The notes below the pieces were generated by a model. It did no database searches, was not told the DNA's origin, and saw only the letters and a program-made list of their open reading frames with translations. From contig NZ_RBXT01000001.1 of the NCBI RefSeq assembly GCF_003635045.1, positions 3,658,001 to 3,722,000 on the forward strand: a stretch of 64,000 nt of DNA, read 5' to 3'. The DNA is from Terracoccus luteus. GTDB taxonomy: Bacteria; Actinomycetota; Actinomycetes; Actinomycetales; Dermatophilaceae. A program made the translations under genes and the position numbers. Positions 7,708 to 17,238 of this stretch are shown here, in pieces; the first letter of the stretch is position 1; every line of letters starts with the position of its first letter.

Positions 7708-9072
7708 ATGACGACCGTCACCCCGTCGGCCCCCGGGCCCGCCGGCCCCACGATCGCGGCCCGCGACCTCACCGCCCGGGTCATGGACCACATCCGCCAC
7801 CCCACGGGCGGCAGCCAGGCCGCCGTCTTCCGTGAGCTGCCCAGCGTCGCACCGGTGCTGCTCCTGCCCCTCGGGATGGTCCTCGTGTCGTCGGCCGAGC
7901 TCGTCCGTCGCGCCGCCGCCGCGCCGCAGCTCGTCATCGGCGAGGTCGACTTCCCCCAGCACGTCCGCGACCAGAACCCCGAGTTCGTCGCCTTCTTCGC
8001 CTCCAGCCTCAGCTTCCTCGACCGCGCCGACCACCACCGGCTGCGGCGGGTGCTGTCCGAGCACTTCACCCCGCGCGGTGTCGACGCGCTTCGTCCGACG
8101 GTCGCCGGCATCGTCGACCGGCTGACGGCCGAGGTCGTGTCCGCTGCCCGGACCGACGGGGAGGTCGACCTCGTCACCGCCTTCGCCAACGAGCTGCCCC
8201 CTCGGGCCATGGGTGCGCTGCTCGGGCTGCCGGAGCACGAGTGGGCCTCCGTGGCCGCCAGCGGACGCGGCATGCTCGCCCGGATCGCGAGCAGCTTCCC
8301 CAACCTCCAGGCGCAGGACGCGCCGATCACCGACGACGGGTTCGTCGCGCTGCGCGACCGGGTCGCGCGGCTGCTCGACGAGCCCGTCGCCGACCACACG
8401 CTCGCGGCCAGCCTCCAGGGCGCCCGCCGCCGCGATGAGCTGAGCCGCGAGGAGGCGGTGAGCCTCATGCTGCTGCTGTTCATGACGGGGGTCGACACCG
8501 TGGCGGCCGCCCTCACCAACGTCGTCGTCGCGCTGCTGCGCCGGCCCGAGGCCCTCGCCGACTGGCTGGCCGGACGCACCGCCACCGACGCGGTCGTGCA
8601 CGAGGCCCTGCGCCTCGACGCGCCGCTGCCGTTCGGGATGCGCGTCGCGCGGGAGCCGCTGACCCTCGGCGACGTGCAGATCCCGGCCGGCTCGACGGTC
8701 ATGCTCGCCACCGCGGCGGCCAACGTCGACCCCGCGCGCCACGACCACCCCGACCGCTGGCAGCCCGGGACCCGGCCACCGGCCCAGACCTTCGGGCACG
8801 GCACCTACCGCTGCCTGGGCGCGCTGTTCGCGGGGCTGCAGTGCGAGCTCGCGCTCGACGCCCTGCGCCCGCTCGGGGTGCGCGTGACCGACCACCGCCG
8901 CGTGCAGTGGCGCAGTGACATCAGCTTCCACACCCCGACCCACCTGCCCGTCGCTTTAGGCGGCGGATGGGTGGCGATCGACACCGCGACGGACACCGCG
9001 ACCGACACCACGACCGACACCACGACCGACACCGCGACGGCTGCCGACGGTGCGTCGGAGGTGACCCGGTGA
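7708..9072 (+). CDS. Cytochrome P450 of the RiPP locus
   Basis: The protein has 454 residues. It keeps the I-helix motif FMTGVDTVAAAL (about 258), the ExxR pair EALR (about 299), and the haem loop FGHGTYRCLGA with Cys at about 369; the usual His/Arg before the Cys region is Tyr-Arg here. It would hydroxylate, epoxidise or cross-link the modified peptide, but the sequence does not say which. The C-terminal 25 residues are a Thr/Asp repeat encoded by a 12-bp tandem repeat and are surely dispensable. The ATG at 7708 follows GAAGGAGGACGAC. The stop overlaps the GTG of the C39 transporter gene (GTGA), so translation is coupled. Confidence 0.9.
   Translation: MTTVTPSAPGPAGPTIAARDLTARVMDHIRHPTGGSQAAVFRELPSVAPVLLLPLGMVLVSSAELVRRAAAAPQLVIGEVDFPQHVRDQNPEFVAFFASSLSFLDRADHHRLRRVLSEHFTPRGVDALRPTVAGIVDRLTAEVVSAARTDGEVDLVTAFANELPPRAMGALLGLPEHEWASVAASGRGMLARIASSFPNLQAQDAPITDDGFVALRDRVARLLDEPVADHTLAASLQGARRRDELSREEAVSLMLLLFMTGVDTVAAALTNVVVALLRRPEALADWLAGRTATDAVVHEALRLDAPLPFGMRVAREPLTLGDVQIPAGSTVMLATAAANVDPARHDHPDRWQPGTRPPAQTFGHGTYRCLGALFAGLQCELALDALRPLGVRVTDHRRVQWRSDISFHTPTHLPVALGGGWVAIDTATDTATDTTTDTTTDTATAADGASEVTR
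8981..9040 (+). repeat. Five 12-bp tandem repeats inside the P450 tail
   Basis: Five consecutive copies of ACACCGCGACCG (with A/G variation) encode a Thr-Asp-Thr-Ala/Thr repeat at the extreme C-terminus of the P450, after the last structured segment. It is a likely slippage site; copy number may vary between strains. Confidence 0.85.
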
Positions 9073-11174
9073 AGACGCCCTTCGTCCCCCAGCTCGGCGA
9101 CGTCGACTGCGGACCCGCCTGTGTCACGGCCGTGCTCGCCGCCCACGGCCGGCACCTGCGGGTGAGCGAGGTCGCCCGGGCCTGCGCGACCGGGCGCGAC
9201 GGGACCACCGCGGCGTCCCTGGTCACCGGGGCCCGGTCCCTCGGTCTCACCGCCCGTCCGTACCGCCTCTCGACCGGTACCACGGGAGGTGCCGACGACC
9301 ACCCCGTGCGCGTGCTCGACCGCACCGGGCTGCCCGCCGTGACCCTCATGCGGGGCCACCACTTCGTGGTCGCGGAGGAGGTCACCCGCCGCGGCGTACG
9401 GGTCAACGACCCCGCCCGGGGGCACGTGACCCTCACCGACGACGAGTTCGCCGCCGACTGGACGGGCCTGGCGGTCGTCGTCGGGGCCGGCCCCGACCTC
9501 GTCGAGGGCGGCGAGCCGCCCGTCGGGACGCTGCGCGCCTGGTGGCGGGGGGAGGACACCGTCGGCCGCGTCCTCACGGTCTTCGGCGCGATCTTCGCCG
9601 TGCTCGTCTCGGTCGCCTCCATCGCCGCGGTGCTGCTCGTCCGCGGTGTCGCGGGACCGGTCGCCGGGGCGGGGACGTCGACGGCCGTCGGCCTCGAGCG
9701 CCTCGTCGGTGACGTGCCGCGCGCTCTGGTCGCCCTCGCGGTGGCGTCGTGGCTGGCCGGCTGGGTCGGGGCCCACCTGCGCTCGCGCCTGCTGCACCGC
9801 ACCGTCACCCGCAGGTCGACGCAGCTCGTCCACCACCTGCTGCGCGTCACGCCGGCGTTCCTGCAGCACCGGTTCAGCGGCGAGGTGGCCATGCGCCCCC
9901 AGCGCATCGACGGCGCGGCGATGCAGATCGTCGCGCTGCTCGTCGACGGGGCCGTGGGGGTGCTCACCGTCTCGGCGGCCCTCACCGGCATCCTGTTCGC
10001 CTCGCCCGCCGCCTTCGCCCTCGTGCTTGCGGGGCTCGGCGCCAACGCCTACGCCATCGGCCACCACCTCGAGGAGTTCGAGGAGGCGCAGCGCCGCGCG
10101 GTGTCCGAGCAACAGCGCCGCGACGGCGAGATCGTGGCGACCCTCACCGCCATCGAGACCATCCGCTCGGAGGCCTCGCCCGCGCACCTCGTCGCGCGGT
10201 GGTCGGCCGCCCAGGAGCGGGTGGCACGGCTCGAGCGACGGGCCCACACCATCATGCTCGGGCGCACGCGCCTGTCGCTGCTCGTCGACGCCGGCACCAC
10301 CGCTCTCGTGCTGCTCGTCTGCCACACCGACCGCGTGCCCGCGTCGACCGCGCTCGTCCTCGTGCTGCTCACCGGCATCTGCCTCACGGCCGGCCGACGC
10401 GTCGTCTCACTCGGCGCCTTCGACCTCACCCAGGTGCGAACCGCGCTGCGCCTCGTCGACGACGTCCTGCTGGAACCGGCGGACGGCACGCTCGTGCCGG
10501 CCGACGGGGAGGCGGACGGGCTGCACCTGCGGGGCATCGCCTACACCCGTCCCGGCGCGCGTCAGCCCCTCTTCGAGGACGTCGACCTCACCGTCGAGGC
10601 GGGCGGGACGTGCTTCGTCGTCGGCGACAGCGGGGCCGGCAAGTCGACCCTGGCCCGCATCGTCGTCGGCGCGCTCGCCGCGACCCACGGCGAGGTGTGG
10701 CGACCCGAGAGCCTCGCCTACGTGCCGCAGCGGGCGCTCTTCCTCGAGGGGACCGTCGCGTCGAACCTCACGCTCGGCCGACCGGTGCCCGACGGAGCCG
10801 TCGCCCACGCCCTGTCGTTCGTGCGCATGGACGACGTCGTCGGGGCCCGGGGCGGCGCCGACCGGGCCGAGGTGACCCAGGGCGGTCGCAACTTCAGCGG
10901 TGGCGAGCGGCAGCGGCTCGCGCTCGCCCGGGCCCTGCTCCACCGGCCCTCCCTGCTCGTGCTCGACGAGGCCTTCAGCGCCATGGACGACGAGCTGACC
11001 GACGAGCTGCACAGGCGCCTCCGGGGTCTGCGCCTCACCATCGTCTCCGTCGCCCACCACCTGCCGACCCGCGCCGAGGGTGACCGCGTCGTGCGTCTCG
11101 GCGGCGGCCGACTCACCCACGAGGACGAGACGGATGCCGACGCCGGCTCACTCGTGCAGGCGGTGGCGTCGTGA
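9069..11174 (+). CDS. Peptidase-containing ABC transporter (C39 domain)
   Basis: A 701-residue bifunctional exporter that would cut the leader from the mature peptide and pump the product out. The N-terminal C39 domain (1-145) has oxyanion Gln8 and nucleophile Cys14 in PQLGDVDCGPAC, His97/98 in RGHHFVV and Asp in VNDPARG. A six-helix ABC membrane domain (about 165-465) follows, then the ATPase with Walker A GDSGAGKST (about 519), signature FSGGERQRL and Walker B LLVLDEAFSAMD. The GG/GA sites in the precursors fit C39 specificity. The GTG at 9069 overlaps the P450 stop, and the last codons overlap the next ABC gene (GTGA). The architecture resembles the first member of NHLP-type bacteriocin exporter pairs. 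Confidence 0.92.
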   Translation: MKTPFVPQLGDVDCGPACVTAVLAAHGRHLRVSEVARACATGRDGTTAASLVTGARSLGLTARPYRLSTGTTGGADDHPVRVLDRTGLPAVTLMRGHHFVVAEEVTRRGVRVNDPARGHVTLTDDEFAADWTGLAVVVGAGPDLVEGGEPPVGTLRAWWRGEDTVGRVLTVFGAIFAVLVSVASIAAVLLVRGVAGPVAGAGTSTAVGLERLVGDVPRALVALAVASWLAGWVGAHLRSRLLHRTVTRRSTQLVHHLLRVTPAFLQHRFSGEVAMRPQRIDGAAMQIVALLVDGAVGVLTVSAALTGILFASPAAFALVLAGLGANAYAIGHHLEEFEEAQRRAVSEQQRRDGEIVATLTAIETIRSEASPAHLVARWSAAQERVARLERRAHTIMLGRTRLSLLVDAGTTALVLLVCHTDRVPASTALVLVLLTGICLTAGRRVVSLGAFDLTQVRTALRLVDDVLLEPADGTLVPADGEADGLHLRGIAYTRPGARQPLFEDVDLTVEAGGTCFVVGDSGAGKSTLARIVVGALAATHGEVWRPESLAYVPQRALFLEGTVASNLTLGRPVPDGAVAHALSFVRMDDVVGARGGADRAEVTQGGRNFSGGERQRLALARALLHRPSLLVLDEAFSAMDDELTDELHRRLRGLRLTIVSVAHHLPTRAEGDRVVRLGGGRLTHEDETDADAGSLVQAVAS

Positions 11175-12907
11175 GCGTCGACGTGCTCGCCGCAGGCGAC
11201 CTCAGCGATGTCGGCGACACCCGCGCACCCGGCGCATCCGGCGCACCCGGTGCACCCGGTGCACCGACCGGCATCCTCGCCCGTGGCGCGCTCGTCGTGC
11301 TCGCCTCGCTCGTCTGCACCGCCGGGCAGGTCGGCGGCATGTTCGCCGCCTTCGTGGCCTACGCCGACCCGCAGCGTGCCACGCCCGCGGTCGTCGTCGG
11401 CCTGGCCCTCTTCGTCATCGCCTACCTCGCCGGGACGGCGTCGGACCGACTGGGCCTGCGCGTGCAGGAGGAGGTGGCGGACCTCGCCGAGCGCCGGGTG
11501 TGGAGCCGGCTGCTGTCGCTCCCGGTCGCCTTCTACGCCGAGCGCTCGCTGCGCGACGTCATCGGCTACGCCAACTGCGTCGGCATGACCCGCTCCCTGC
11601 TCGGGGCGCTCGGGACCGAGAGCGCGCTCGGCGCGTTGACGGCCGCCGTCGCGACCGTCCTGCTGTGCCTCGTCGACCTGCGCCTCGGCCTCGTCGCGCT
11701 CGGTGTCGCGACCACCGTGCTCGTGGCGGCGGTGCTGCTGTCGTGGCGACAGCAGCAGCACGACCACGTCGTCATGGAGTCCGTCGACGCCGCCCACGCC
11801 ACGCTCTACCCCGCCCTCACGGGTCTCGAGGAGCTCACGGCCTACGGGGCCCAGGGCACCGTCGAGCGCGCGTGGCAGCGGATCTTCACCCGCCAGAAGG
11901 ATGCCGACCTGCGCGGGCTGCGGTACGCCGACGCGGGAGAGAGTCTGCTGCTCTCGACCCAGACGGTGATGCTGGCCGTGCTCTGCCCCCTCGCGCTGCT
12001 CTGGTCGAACGGGCTGCTCGCCCTCGGCTCCGTCACGATGATCGTGCTGCAGCTGGCCGGGGCGCTCGGCCGCCTCGCCGGGGTGCTGCCCGCCGTGTTC
12101 TCCATGGGCCTCGCGCGCCGGCGGCTGACCCCCGTGCTGACCGCCGCCCCGGAGCAGACGTCCGCCGCGCGTCCGCACCGGGCGCTGCGGGGGCGCATCG
12201 AGCTCGACCACGTCGGGTTCGGCTACCCCGGCAGCACCGAGCCCGTGCTCGACGGGGTCTCCCTCGTCGTCGAGCCGGGGTCGATGGTCGCGGTCGTCGG
12301 TCCGTCCGGGGCCGGCAAGTCGACGCTGCTGCGTCTCGTGCTGGCGCAGCTCGAGCCGACGAGCGGCCGGGTGCTCGTCGACGGGGTCGGCACCGCCGAC
12401 TGGGACCACGAGGACCTGCGCGACCAGATCGGCTACGTCCCGCAGTCGGCGGCGCTGCTGCGCGGGACCGTGCGCGACGCCGTCGTCGGGGTCCGGGACG
12501 ACGTCGACGACGACGACGTGCTGGACGCCCTGCGCACCGCCGGCCTCGGTGACCTCGTCGCCACGCTGCCGATGGGCCTGGACACCCGCATCTCCGACGG
12601 GGAGTCCGGCTTCTCCGGTGGGCAGGAGCAGCGGTTCCTGCTGGCCCGGGCGCTCGTGCGACGCCCCTCCCTGCTCGTCCTCGACGAGGCCACGAGCGCC
12701 CTCGACGAGACCACCCAGGAGACGGTCGCCACCGCCGTCGCCGGCCTCGGCATGACCCGGCTCGTCGTCGCCCACCGGCACAGCACGATCCGGATGGCCG
12801 ATCAGGTGTACGTGCTCGACGGCGGTCGCGTCGTCGAGCACGGCCGCCACGACGAGCTGCTGCTGCGCCAGGGCCGCCTCCATGCGCTCACCCGCACCGC
12901 CACCTGA
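11171..12907 (+). CDS. ABC exporter, fused membrane and ATPase domains, no peptidase
   Basis: The protein has 578 residues. An N-terminal tail of Gly-Ala-Pro repeats (about 20-33, encoded by 9-bp DNA repeats) precedes a six-helix ABC membrane domain and an ATPase with Walker A GPSGAGKST (about 379), signature FSGGQEQRF and Walker B LLVLDEATSALD. It is probably the partner half of the peptidase-containing transporter, since the two genes overlap by 4 nt and such pairs work as heterodimers in bacteriocin export. It resembles CydCD/LanT-like exporters. The GTG start at 11171 is coupled to the upstream stop. Confidence 0.88.
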   Translation: MSVDVLAAGDLSDVGDTRAPGASGAPGAPGAPTGILARGALVVLASLVCTAGQVGGMFAAFVAYADPQRATPAVVVGLALFVIAYLAGTASDRLGLRVQEEVADLAERRVWSRLLSLPVAFYAERSLRDVIGYANCVGMTRSLLGALGTESALGALTAAVATVLLCLVDLRLGLVALGVATTVLVAAVLLSWRQQQHDHVVMESVDAAHATLYPALTGLEELTAYGAQGTVERAWQRIFTRQKDADLRGLRYADAGESLLLSTQTVMLAVLCPLALLWSNGLLALGSVTMIVLQLAGALGRLAGVLPAVFSMGLARRRLTPVLTAAPEQTSAARPHRALRGRIELDHVGFGYPGSTEPVLDGVSLVVEPGSMVAVVGPSGAGKSTLLRLVLAQLEPTSGRVLVDGVGTADWDHEDLRDQIGYVPQSAALLRGTVRDAVVGVRDDVDDDDVLDALRTAGLGDLVATLPMGLDTRISDGESGFSGGQEQRFLLARALVRRPSLLVLDEATSALDETTQETVATAVAGLGMTRLVVAHRHSTIRMADQVYVLDGGRVVEHGRHDELLLRQGRLHALTRTAT

Positions 12908-12950
12908 ACCGACCCCCGCCCTCGGCCCGACCCGGGGCCTGACCCACCGC

Positions 12951-13020
12951 CCGACACCCCAGACCGACACCCCAGACCGACACCCCAGCCCGACCCACCG
13001 CCCGACCCACCGCCCGACCG
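12951..13020 (+). repeat. C-rich 12/13-bp tandem repeats before the YcaO gene
   Basis: The 128-nt gap between the second ABC gene and the YcaO gene holds a 13-bp unit CCAGACCGACACC repeated about three times, followed by about two copies of a related 12-bp unit CCGCCCGACCCA. It is G-poor on the coding strand and probably unstructured. It ends 2 nt before the AGGAG ribosome site of the YcaO gene. Confidence 0.7.
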
Positions 13021-13035
13021 ACCAGGAGCCCGCAG

Positions 13036-15390
13036 ATGAGCCAGTCAACGACCACCCCGGCCACCGCCGTCACGCCGGGCGCCACCCGGGTACTGCGGTT
13101 CAAGCGCAGCTCGACGGTGACCCTCCTCGACGGTGAGGGCGTCTACGTCAGCACCGAGCGGGGGGCCCGGAGCCGCATCCACGGCCGTCTCGTCAGCGAC
13201 CTCTACCCCCTGCTGGACGGCACCCGCGACCGCGGGGCCGTCGAGGACGCCCTCCTGCGGGCGGGTCACCGTGACCCCGCCGCCGCGATCGACCGGCTGC
13301 TGCGCTCGGGGCACGTCGTCGAGGTCGACCCCGACGTCGACGTGCGCTCCGCGGGGTACTGGGAGCAGTGCGGCCTCGACGGCGACGCGAGCGTCGAGGC
13401 GACCGCGAGCACCATCGGCGTCCTCGTCGTCGGCGACGACCTGCCCGACCGGCTCGCCGAGACGGCCGCGGAGCACGGTCTGCGCGCCCGCGTCATCGAC
13501 ACCGTCGACGACCTGCCCGCGACCGAGGAGGCGCAGCTGCGTCTCGTCGTCGTCCTCACCGACGACTACGAGCGGCCCGAGCTCGCCGCCGTCAACGCCT
13601 GGTCGCGCCGCACCGGCTCCAGCTGGCTGCTCGCCAAGCCGATGGGTGTGCGGCTGTGGATCGGCCCGACCTTCACGCCCGGCCGCACCGCCTGCTACGA
13701 GTGCCTGCGGGTGCGGCTGGAGTCCAAGAGCCTCACCGAGTCGTACCTGCGCCAGCGGGGGGCGCTCTCCCAGACCTTCGTCGAGTCGGTCACCGGACTG
13801 CCGAGCACGCGACGCCTCGGCGTCGACCTCGCCCTGCAGAGCGCGGCCACCTGGCTGGCCGGTGTCGTGACCGTCGGACCGGACGGGGTCGACCTCGCCC
13901 GAGCGGGCGACGTCGTCACCCTCGACACCGTCGACCTCACCTCCGCGCGCCACCACCTCGACGCCCGCCCCCAGTGCTCCGTCTGCGGCGACGGGGGGCT
14001 GCAGGCCCGCCTCGTCGAGGCGCCGGTCCAGCTCGTGCCCCGACCCAAGGCCCGCACGAGCGACGGCGGCCACCGGGCGCTCACCCCCGACCAGTTCGTG
14101 CAGCGCTACGAGAGGTTCGTCAGCGACATCACCGGACCGGTCAGCCACCTCGTGGCCCTGCCCCTGGAGGTGCCGGGCCTGCACGTCTACTCGGCGGGCC
14201 AGAACTTCGCCATGCCGATGCAGTCGATCGCCGACCTCAAGGCCGGCCTGCGCAGCGCGAGCTGCGGCAAGGGCAAGAGCCCCGAGCAGGCGAAGGCGAG
14301 CGCCCTCGGTGAGGCGATCGAGCGGTACTCCGGCGTCTTCCACGGCGACGAGCCCCGGGTGGTCGCCTCCCTCGACTCCTTCGCCTCGGACGAGGTCGTT
14401 CACCCCAACGAGCTGCACCAGTACAGCGACTCGCAGTTCGCCGAGCGGGCCGCCTGGAACGCCCGACCGAGCCACTTCCACTGGGTCGGCGACGCCATCG
14501 ACCCGGCGGAGCCGGTGGAGTGGACGCCGCTGTGGTCCCTCAGCGAGCAGCGCCGCAAGTGGGCCCCCACCTCGGTGCTCTACTACAACTACTCGACGAC
14601 GCGCAGCCGCTACAACGGGGGCGCGAACTCCAACGGCTGCGCCGCCGGCGCCTCCCTCGAGGACGCGGTGCTGCAGGGCTTCATGGAGCTCGTCGAGCGC
14701 GATGCGACCGCGGTCTGGTGGTACAACCGCTCGCGTCGTCGCGCGGTCGACCTCGCCTCCTTCGAGGACCCGTACTTCACGCACTGGCAGGAGCAGTACG
14801 ACGCCCTCGACCGGCGCTCGTGGGTGCTCGACATCACGACCGACCTCGGCATCCCCACCTTCGTGGCCATCAGCCACCGCACCGACAAGCCCGCGCAGGA
14901 CATCCTGCTCGCCCTCGGCAGCCACTTCGACGCCTCGGTGGCCATCGGCCGGGCCCTCAGCGAGATGAACCAGTTCCTCCCCGCCGTCATCGGGATGCCG
15001 TCGGACGGCTCCGGCACGTACGCCTTCACCGACCCCACCCAGGTGCACTGGTGGAGCACGGCGACGATCGAGAGCGAGCCGTACCTCGTGCCCGATCCCG
15101 ACGTGCCGGCCGCCACCCCGGCCGACTTCGTCGACCTCTCCCGCGACGACCTCGCCGAGGACGTCGACGTGGCCCGGGGCATCGTCGAGCGGGCCGGCAT
15201 GGAGATGCTCGTGCTCGACCAGACCCGCCCCGACATCGGTCTGCCGGTGGCGCGCGTCGTCGTGCCCGGCATGCGCCACTTCTGGCCGCGCTACGCCGCC
15301 GGCCGGCTTTACGACGTGCCCGTCGCGCTCGGCCTGCAGTCGGCCCCGACCCCCGAGGCCGACCTCAACCCCATCGCCATGTTCCTGTGA
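13036..15390 (+). CDS. Fused E1-like/YcaO azoline cyclodehydratase
   Basis: This 784-residue enzyme should turn Cys, Ser or Thr of the precursors into azolines using ATP. Residues 15-110 look like a RiPP recognition domain (winged helix). The ThiF/E1-like part (about 125-360) has zinc cysteines in CYEC (about 219) and CSVC (about 315). The YcaO domain (about 370-784) has the ATP/Mg signatures GKGKSPEQAKASALGEAIER and GFMELVERDA. The protein ends LNPIAMFL, a typical YcaO C-terminus. Such C-D fusions are usual in goadsporin, thiopeptide and other TOMM loci. The ATG follows AGGAGCCCGCAG. The SagB gene starts 13 nt downstream. Confidence 0.93.
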   Translation: MSQSTTTPATAVTPGATRVLRFKRSSTVTLLDGEGVYVSTERGARSRIHGRLVSDLYPLLDGTRDRGAVEDALLRAGHRDPAAAIDRLLRSGHVVEVDPDVDVRSAGYWEQCGLDGDASVEATASTIGVLVVGDDLPDRLAETAAEHGLRARVIDTVDDLPATEEAQLRLVVVLTDDYERPELAAVNAWSRRTGSSWLLAKPMGVRLWIGPTFTPGRTACYECLRVRLESKSLTESYLRQRGALSQTFVESVTGLPSTRRLGVDLALQSAATWLAGVVTVGPDGVDLARAGDVVTLDTVDLTSARHHLDARPQCSVCGDGGLQARLVEAPVQLVPRPKARTSDGGHRALTPDQFVQRYERFVSDITGPVSHLVALPLEVPGLHVYSAGQNFAMPMQSIADLKAGLRSASCGKGKSPEQAKASALGEAIERYSGVFHGDEPRVVASLDSFASDEVVHPNELHQYSDSQFAERAAWNARPSHFHWVGDAIDPAEPVEWTPLWSLSEQRRKWAPTSVLYYNYSTTRSRYNGGANSNGCAAGASLEDAVLQGFMELVERDATAVWWYNRSRRRAVDLASFEDPYFTHWQEQYDALDRRSWVLDITTDLGIPTFVAISHRTDKPAQDILLALGSHFDASVAIGRALSEMNQFLPAVIGMPSDGSGTYAFTDPTQVHWWSTATIESEPYLVPDPDVPAATPADFVDLSRDDLAEDVDVARGIVERAGMEMLVLDQTRPDIGLPVARVVVPGMRHFWPRYAAGRLYDVPVALGLQSAPTPEADLNPIAMFL

Positions 15391-15403
15391 GAGGACGAGA
15401 ACC

Positions 15404-17053
15404 ATGACAGTCATCGACAGCATCGTCGCCCAGGGTGGCGAGCGCCGCCCCGAGGCCCAATCCAACGAACAAACCGGTGCCGCAGGCGGTTTCGAGGATG
15501 CCAGTGGGTTGGGTACCGCTGCCGCGCCCGTCGACGCGGTGCGTGGGCTGCGCCTGCGCGACGGCGTCGCGGCCCTCGTCGAGGACGGCCTGCTCGAGCT
15601 GCGCTACGACGGGTCACCGGTGCTGCGGGTCAAGGGTCTGCCGGCCCCGGTGTCCGGACGCTTCACCTCCCTCGGGGAGCGCGCGACGGCCGAGCCGCTC
15701 ACCGCGCCCGACGCCGCGGTGTTCGACCGCGTGGCGTCGGCGGTGGGTCGGTGCCTGGCCGAGGGGGTCTGGCAGGACGACGCGCTCGTCGTGCAGGCCG
15801 AGTCGGTGCGCCCGGGTCGCGTCGTGCGCCCGACGTCCCTCACCGCCGACGACGAGGTGCGCCTGTCCAAGTTCGCCTACCTGCACCGTCGCGACGAGCG
15901 GCTGCACGTGGAGTCGCCGGTCCAGGGGTCGCGCGTCGTCGTGCACGACACCCGGGTGCTCGACCTCGTCGGGCGGCTGGCTGAGCGCACGCGCGTGGGC
16001 GAGCTGACCGACGCGACGGGGCTGCGACCCACCACGGTGCACGCGGTGCTCGAGCTGCTCGTCGGCGCCGGTGTCGCCGACCTGGCCGACGCCGACCACG
16101 ACGGCATCCTCGCCTCGGACACGGACGTGCAGCGACAGTGGGACTTCCACGACCTCCTCTTCCACTCGCGCTCGCGGGTCGGGCGTACCGACGAGGCCTT
16201 CGGCGGGGTCTTCCCGTACCGCGGCGAGATCAAGCCTCTGGCACCCGTGCGGCCGCACCACGACGGCCTCCACGTCGACCTGCCCCGCCCCGACCTCGAC
16301 GAGGTCCGCGAGCGGGACGCCCCACTCGTGACCGTCATGGAGGGACGCACGTCGGTGCGCCACTACGGCGAGCAGCCGCTGACGGCCGCGCAGCTCGGGG
16401 AGTTCCTCTACCGCACCGCACGGGTGCGCGGCACCTACGGGCCGATGCCCGAGAGCGGCATGCCCTACCCGGCCAGCAGTCGCCCCTACCCGTGCGGTGG
16501 CGCGGGCTACGAGCTCGAGCTGTACCTCACCGTCGCCCGGTGCGAGGGCGTCGACCCCGGGTGCTACCACTACGAGGCCGACACCCACCGCCTCACTCTG
16601 CTGCCGACCCCGCCGTCGCTGAGGCAGCAGCTGCTCGACACCGCGTCGCTCTCGGCCGGCGGGGACGTGCGGCCCGACGTGCTCGTCACGATGACCGCGC
16701 GGTTCCAGCGGATCTCGTGGAAGTACCGCTCCATCGCCTACGCCGTGACCCTCAAGCACGTGGGGGTGCTCTACCAGACGATGTACCTCGTCGCGACGGC
16801 GATGCACCTCGCGGCGTGCGGCCTCGGTAGCGGCAACAGCGACCTCACCGCGGACGCCTTCGGCCTCGACTACCTCGAGGAGTCGGGCGTCGGCGAGCTC
16901 ATCCTGGGCTCGCTGCCCTCACCGTTCGCGGGCGCCCCCGTGCCCGGTGGCAACCCGATCGGCAAGATGGGCGCGGACCCCACGTGGGAGCCGCACCTCG
17001 ACCCCGGCTGGTACGCGTCGAGCCACGCCCGGCTGAACGGCTACGGGTCATGA
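15404..17053 (+). CDS. SagB-type FMN-dependent azoline dehydrogenase
   Basis: A 549-residue protein that should oxidise azolines to thiazoles or oxazoles. Residues 40-290 form the N-terminal region usual for SagB of actinobacterial TOMM loci. The nitroreductase domain (about 300-549) has RTSVRHYGEQPL for FMN phosphate, the substrate-side motif SSRPYPCGGAGYELELYL, and KYRSIAYAVTLKHVGVLYQ with the Lys-Tyr pair found in active dehydrogenases. The first 35 residues are Gly/Ala/Gln-rich and likely disordered. The TGA overlaps the ATG of the next small gene (ATGA), implying translational coupling. Confidence 0.92.
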   Translation: MTVIDSIVAQGGERRPEAQSNEQTGAAGGFEDASGLGTAAAPVDAVRGLRLRDGVAALVEDGLLELRYDGSPVLRVKGLPAPVSGRFTSLGERATAEPLTAPDAAVFDRVASAVGRCLAEGVWQDDALVVQAESVRPGRVVRPTSLTADDEVRLSKFAYLHRRDERLHVESPVQGSRVVVHDTRVLDLVGRLAERTRVGELTDATGLRPTTVHAVLELLVGAGVADLADADHDGILASDTDVQRQWDFHDLLFHSRSRVGRTDEAFGGVFPYRGEIKPLAPVRPHHDGLHVDLPRPDLDEVRERDAPLVTVMEGRTSVRHYGEQPLTAAQLGEFLYRTARVRGTYGPMPESGMPYPASSRPYPCGGAGYELELYLTVARCEGVDPGCYHYEADTHRLTLLPTPPSLRQQLLDTASLSAGGDVRPDVLVTMTARFQRISWKYRSIAYAVTLKHVGVLYQTMYLVATAMHLAACGLGSGNSDLTADAFGLDYLEESGVGELILGSLPSPFAGAPVPGGNPIGKMGADPTWEPHLDPGWYASSHARLNGYGS

Positions 17054-17238
17054 GGGCCGCGACGTGGGGGCCTCTCGCGCCGGTGTCGGCGTTCGAGGAC
17101 CCGCTGGCCCCGGTCCGCCGTCGACGCCCCCGCCTGGACCCCTCGCCCCTGTCCGACGTCGAGCGCCCGACGAGCACCTGCCTCCTCGGCGGTGCCCGGC
17201 TCGGCGCCACCGGCCGACGCGTGGGGGCGACGACGTGA
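17050..17238 (+). CDS. 62-residue unknown protein inserted between sagB and lanB-like genes
   Basis: The ATG overlaps the sagB stop (ATGA) and the TGA overlaps the next GTG (GTGA), so it fits exactly into a translationally coupled operon; this is the main reason to believe it. The peptide begins MRAATWGPLAPVSAFEDPLA, is rich in Arg and Pro (VRRRRPRLDPSPL) and holds one Cys in STCLLGGARLG. It has no membrane segment and no known domain. It lacks the acidic leader of the precursors, so I do not call it a precursor. A small accessory or regulatory protein, or a spacer ORF kept only for coupling, are both possible. Confidence 0.6.
   Translation: MRAATWGPLAPVSAFEDPLAPVRRRRPRLDPSPLSDVERPTSTCLLGGARLGATGRRVGATT

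Noticed and set aside
8981-9040. CRISPR-like array in the 12-bp repeats (also 7001-7045, 12951-13020, 1761-1826)
   Set aside because: Units are short, directly adjacent and without spacers; no cas genes are present.
17050-17238. A fourth RiPP precursor
   Set aside because: It lacks the acidic leader and GG/GA site of the three precursors and has only one Cys; gene position argues for an accessory protein.
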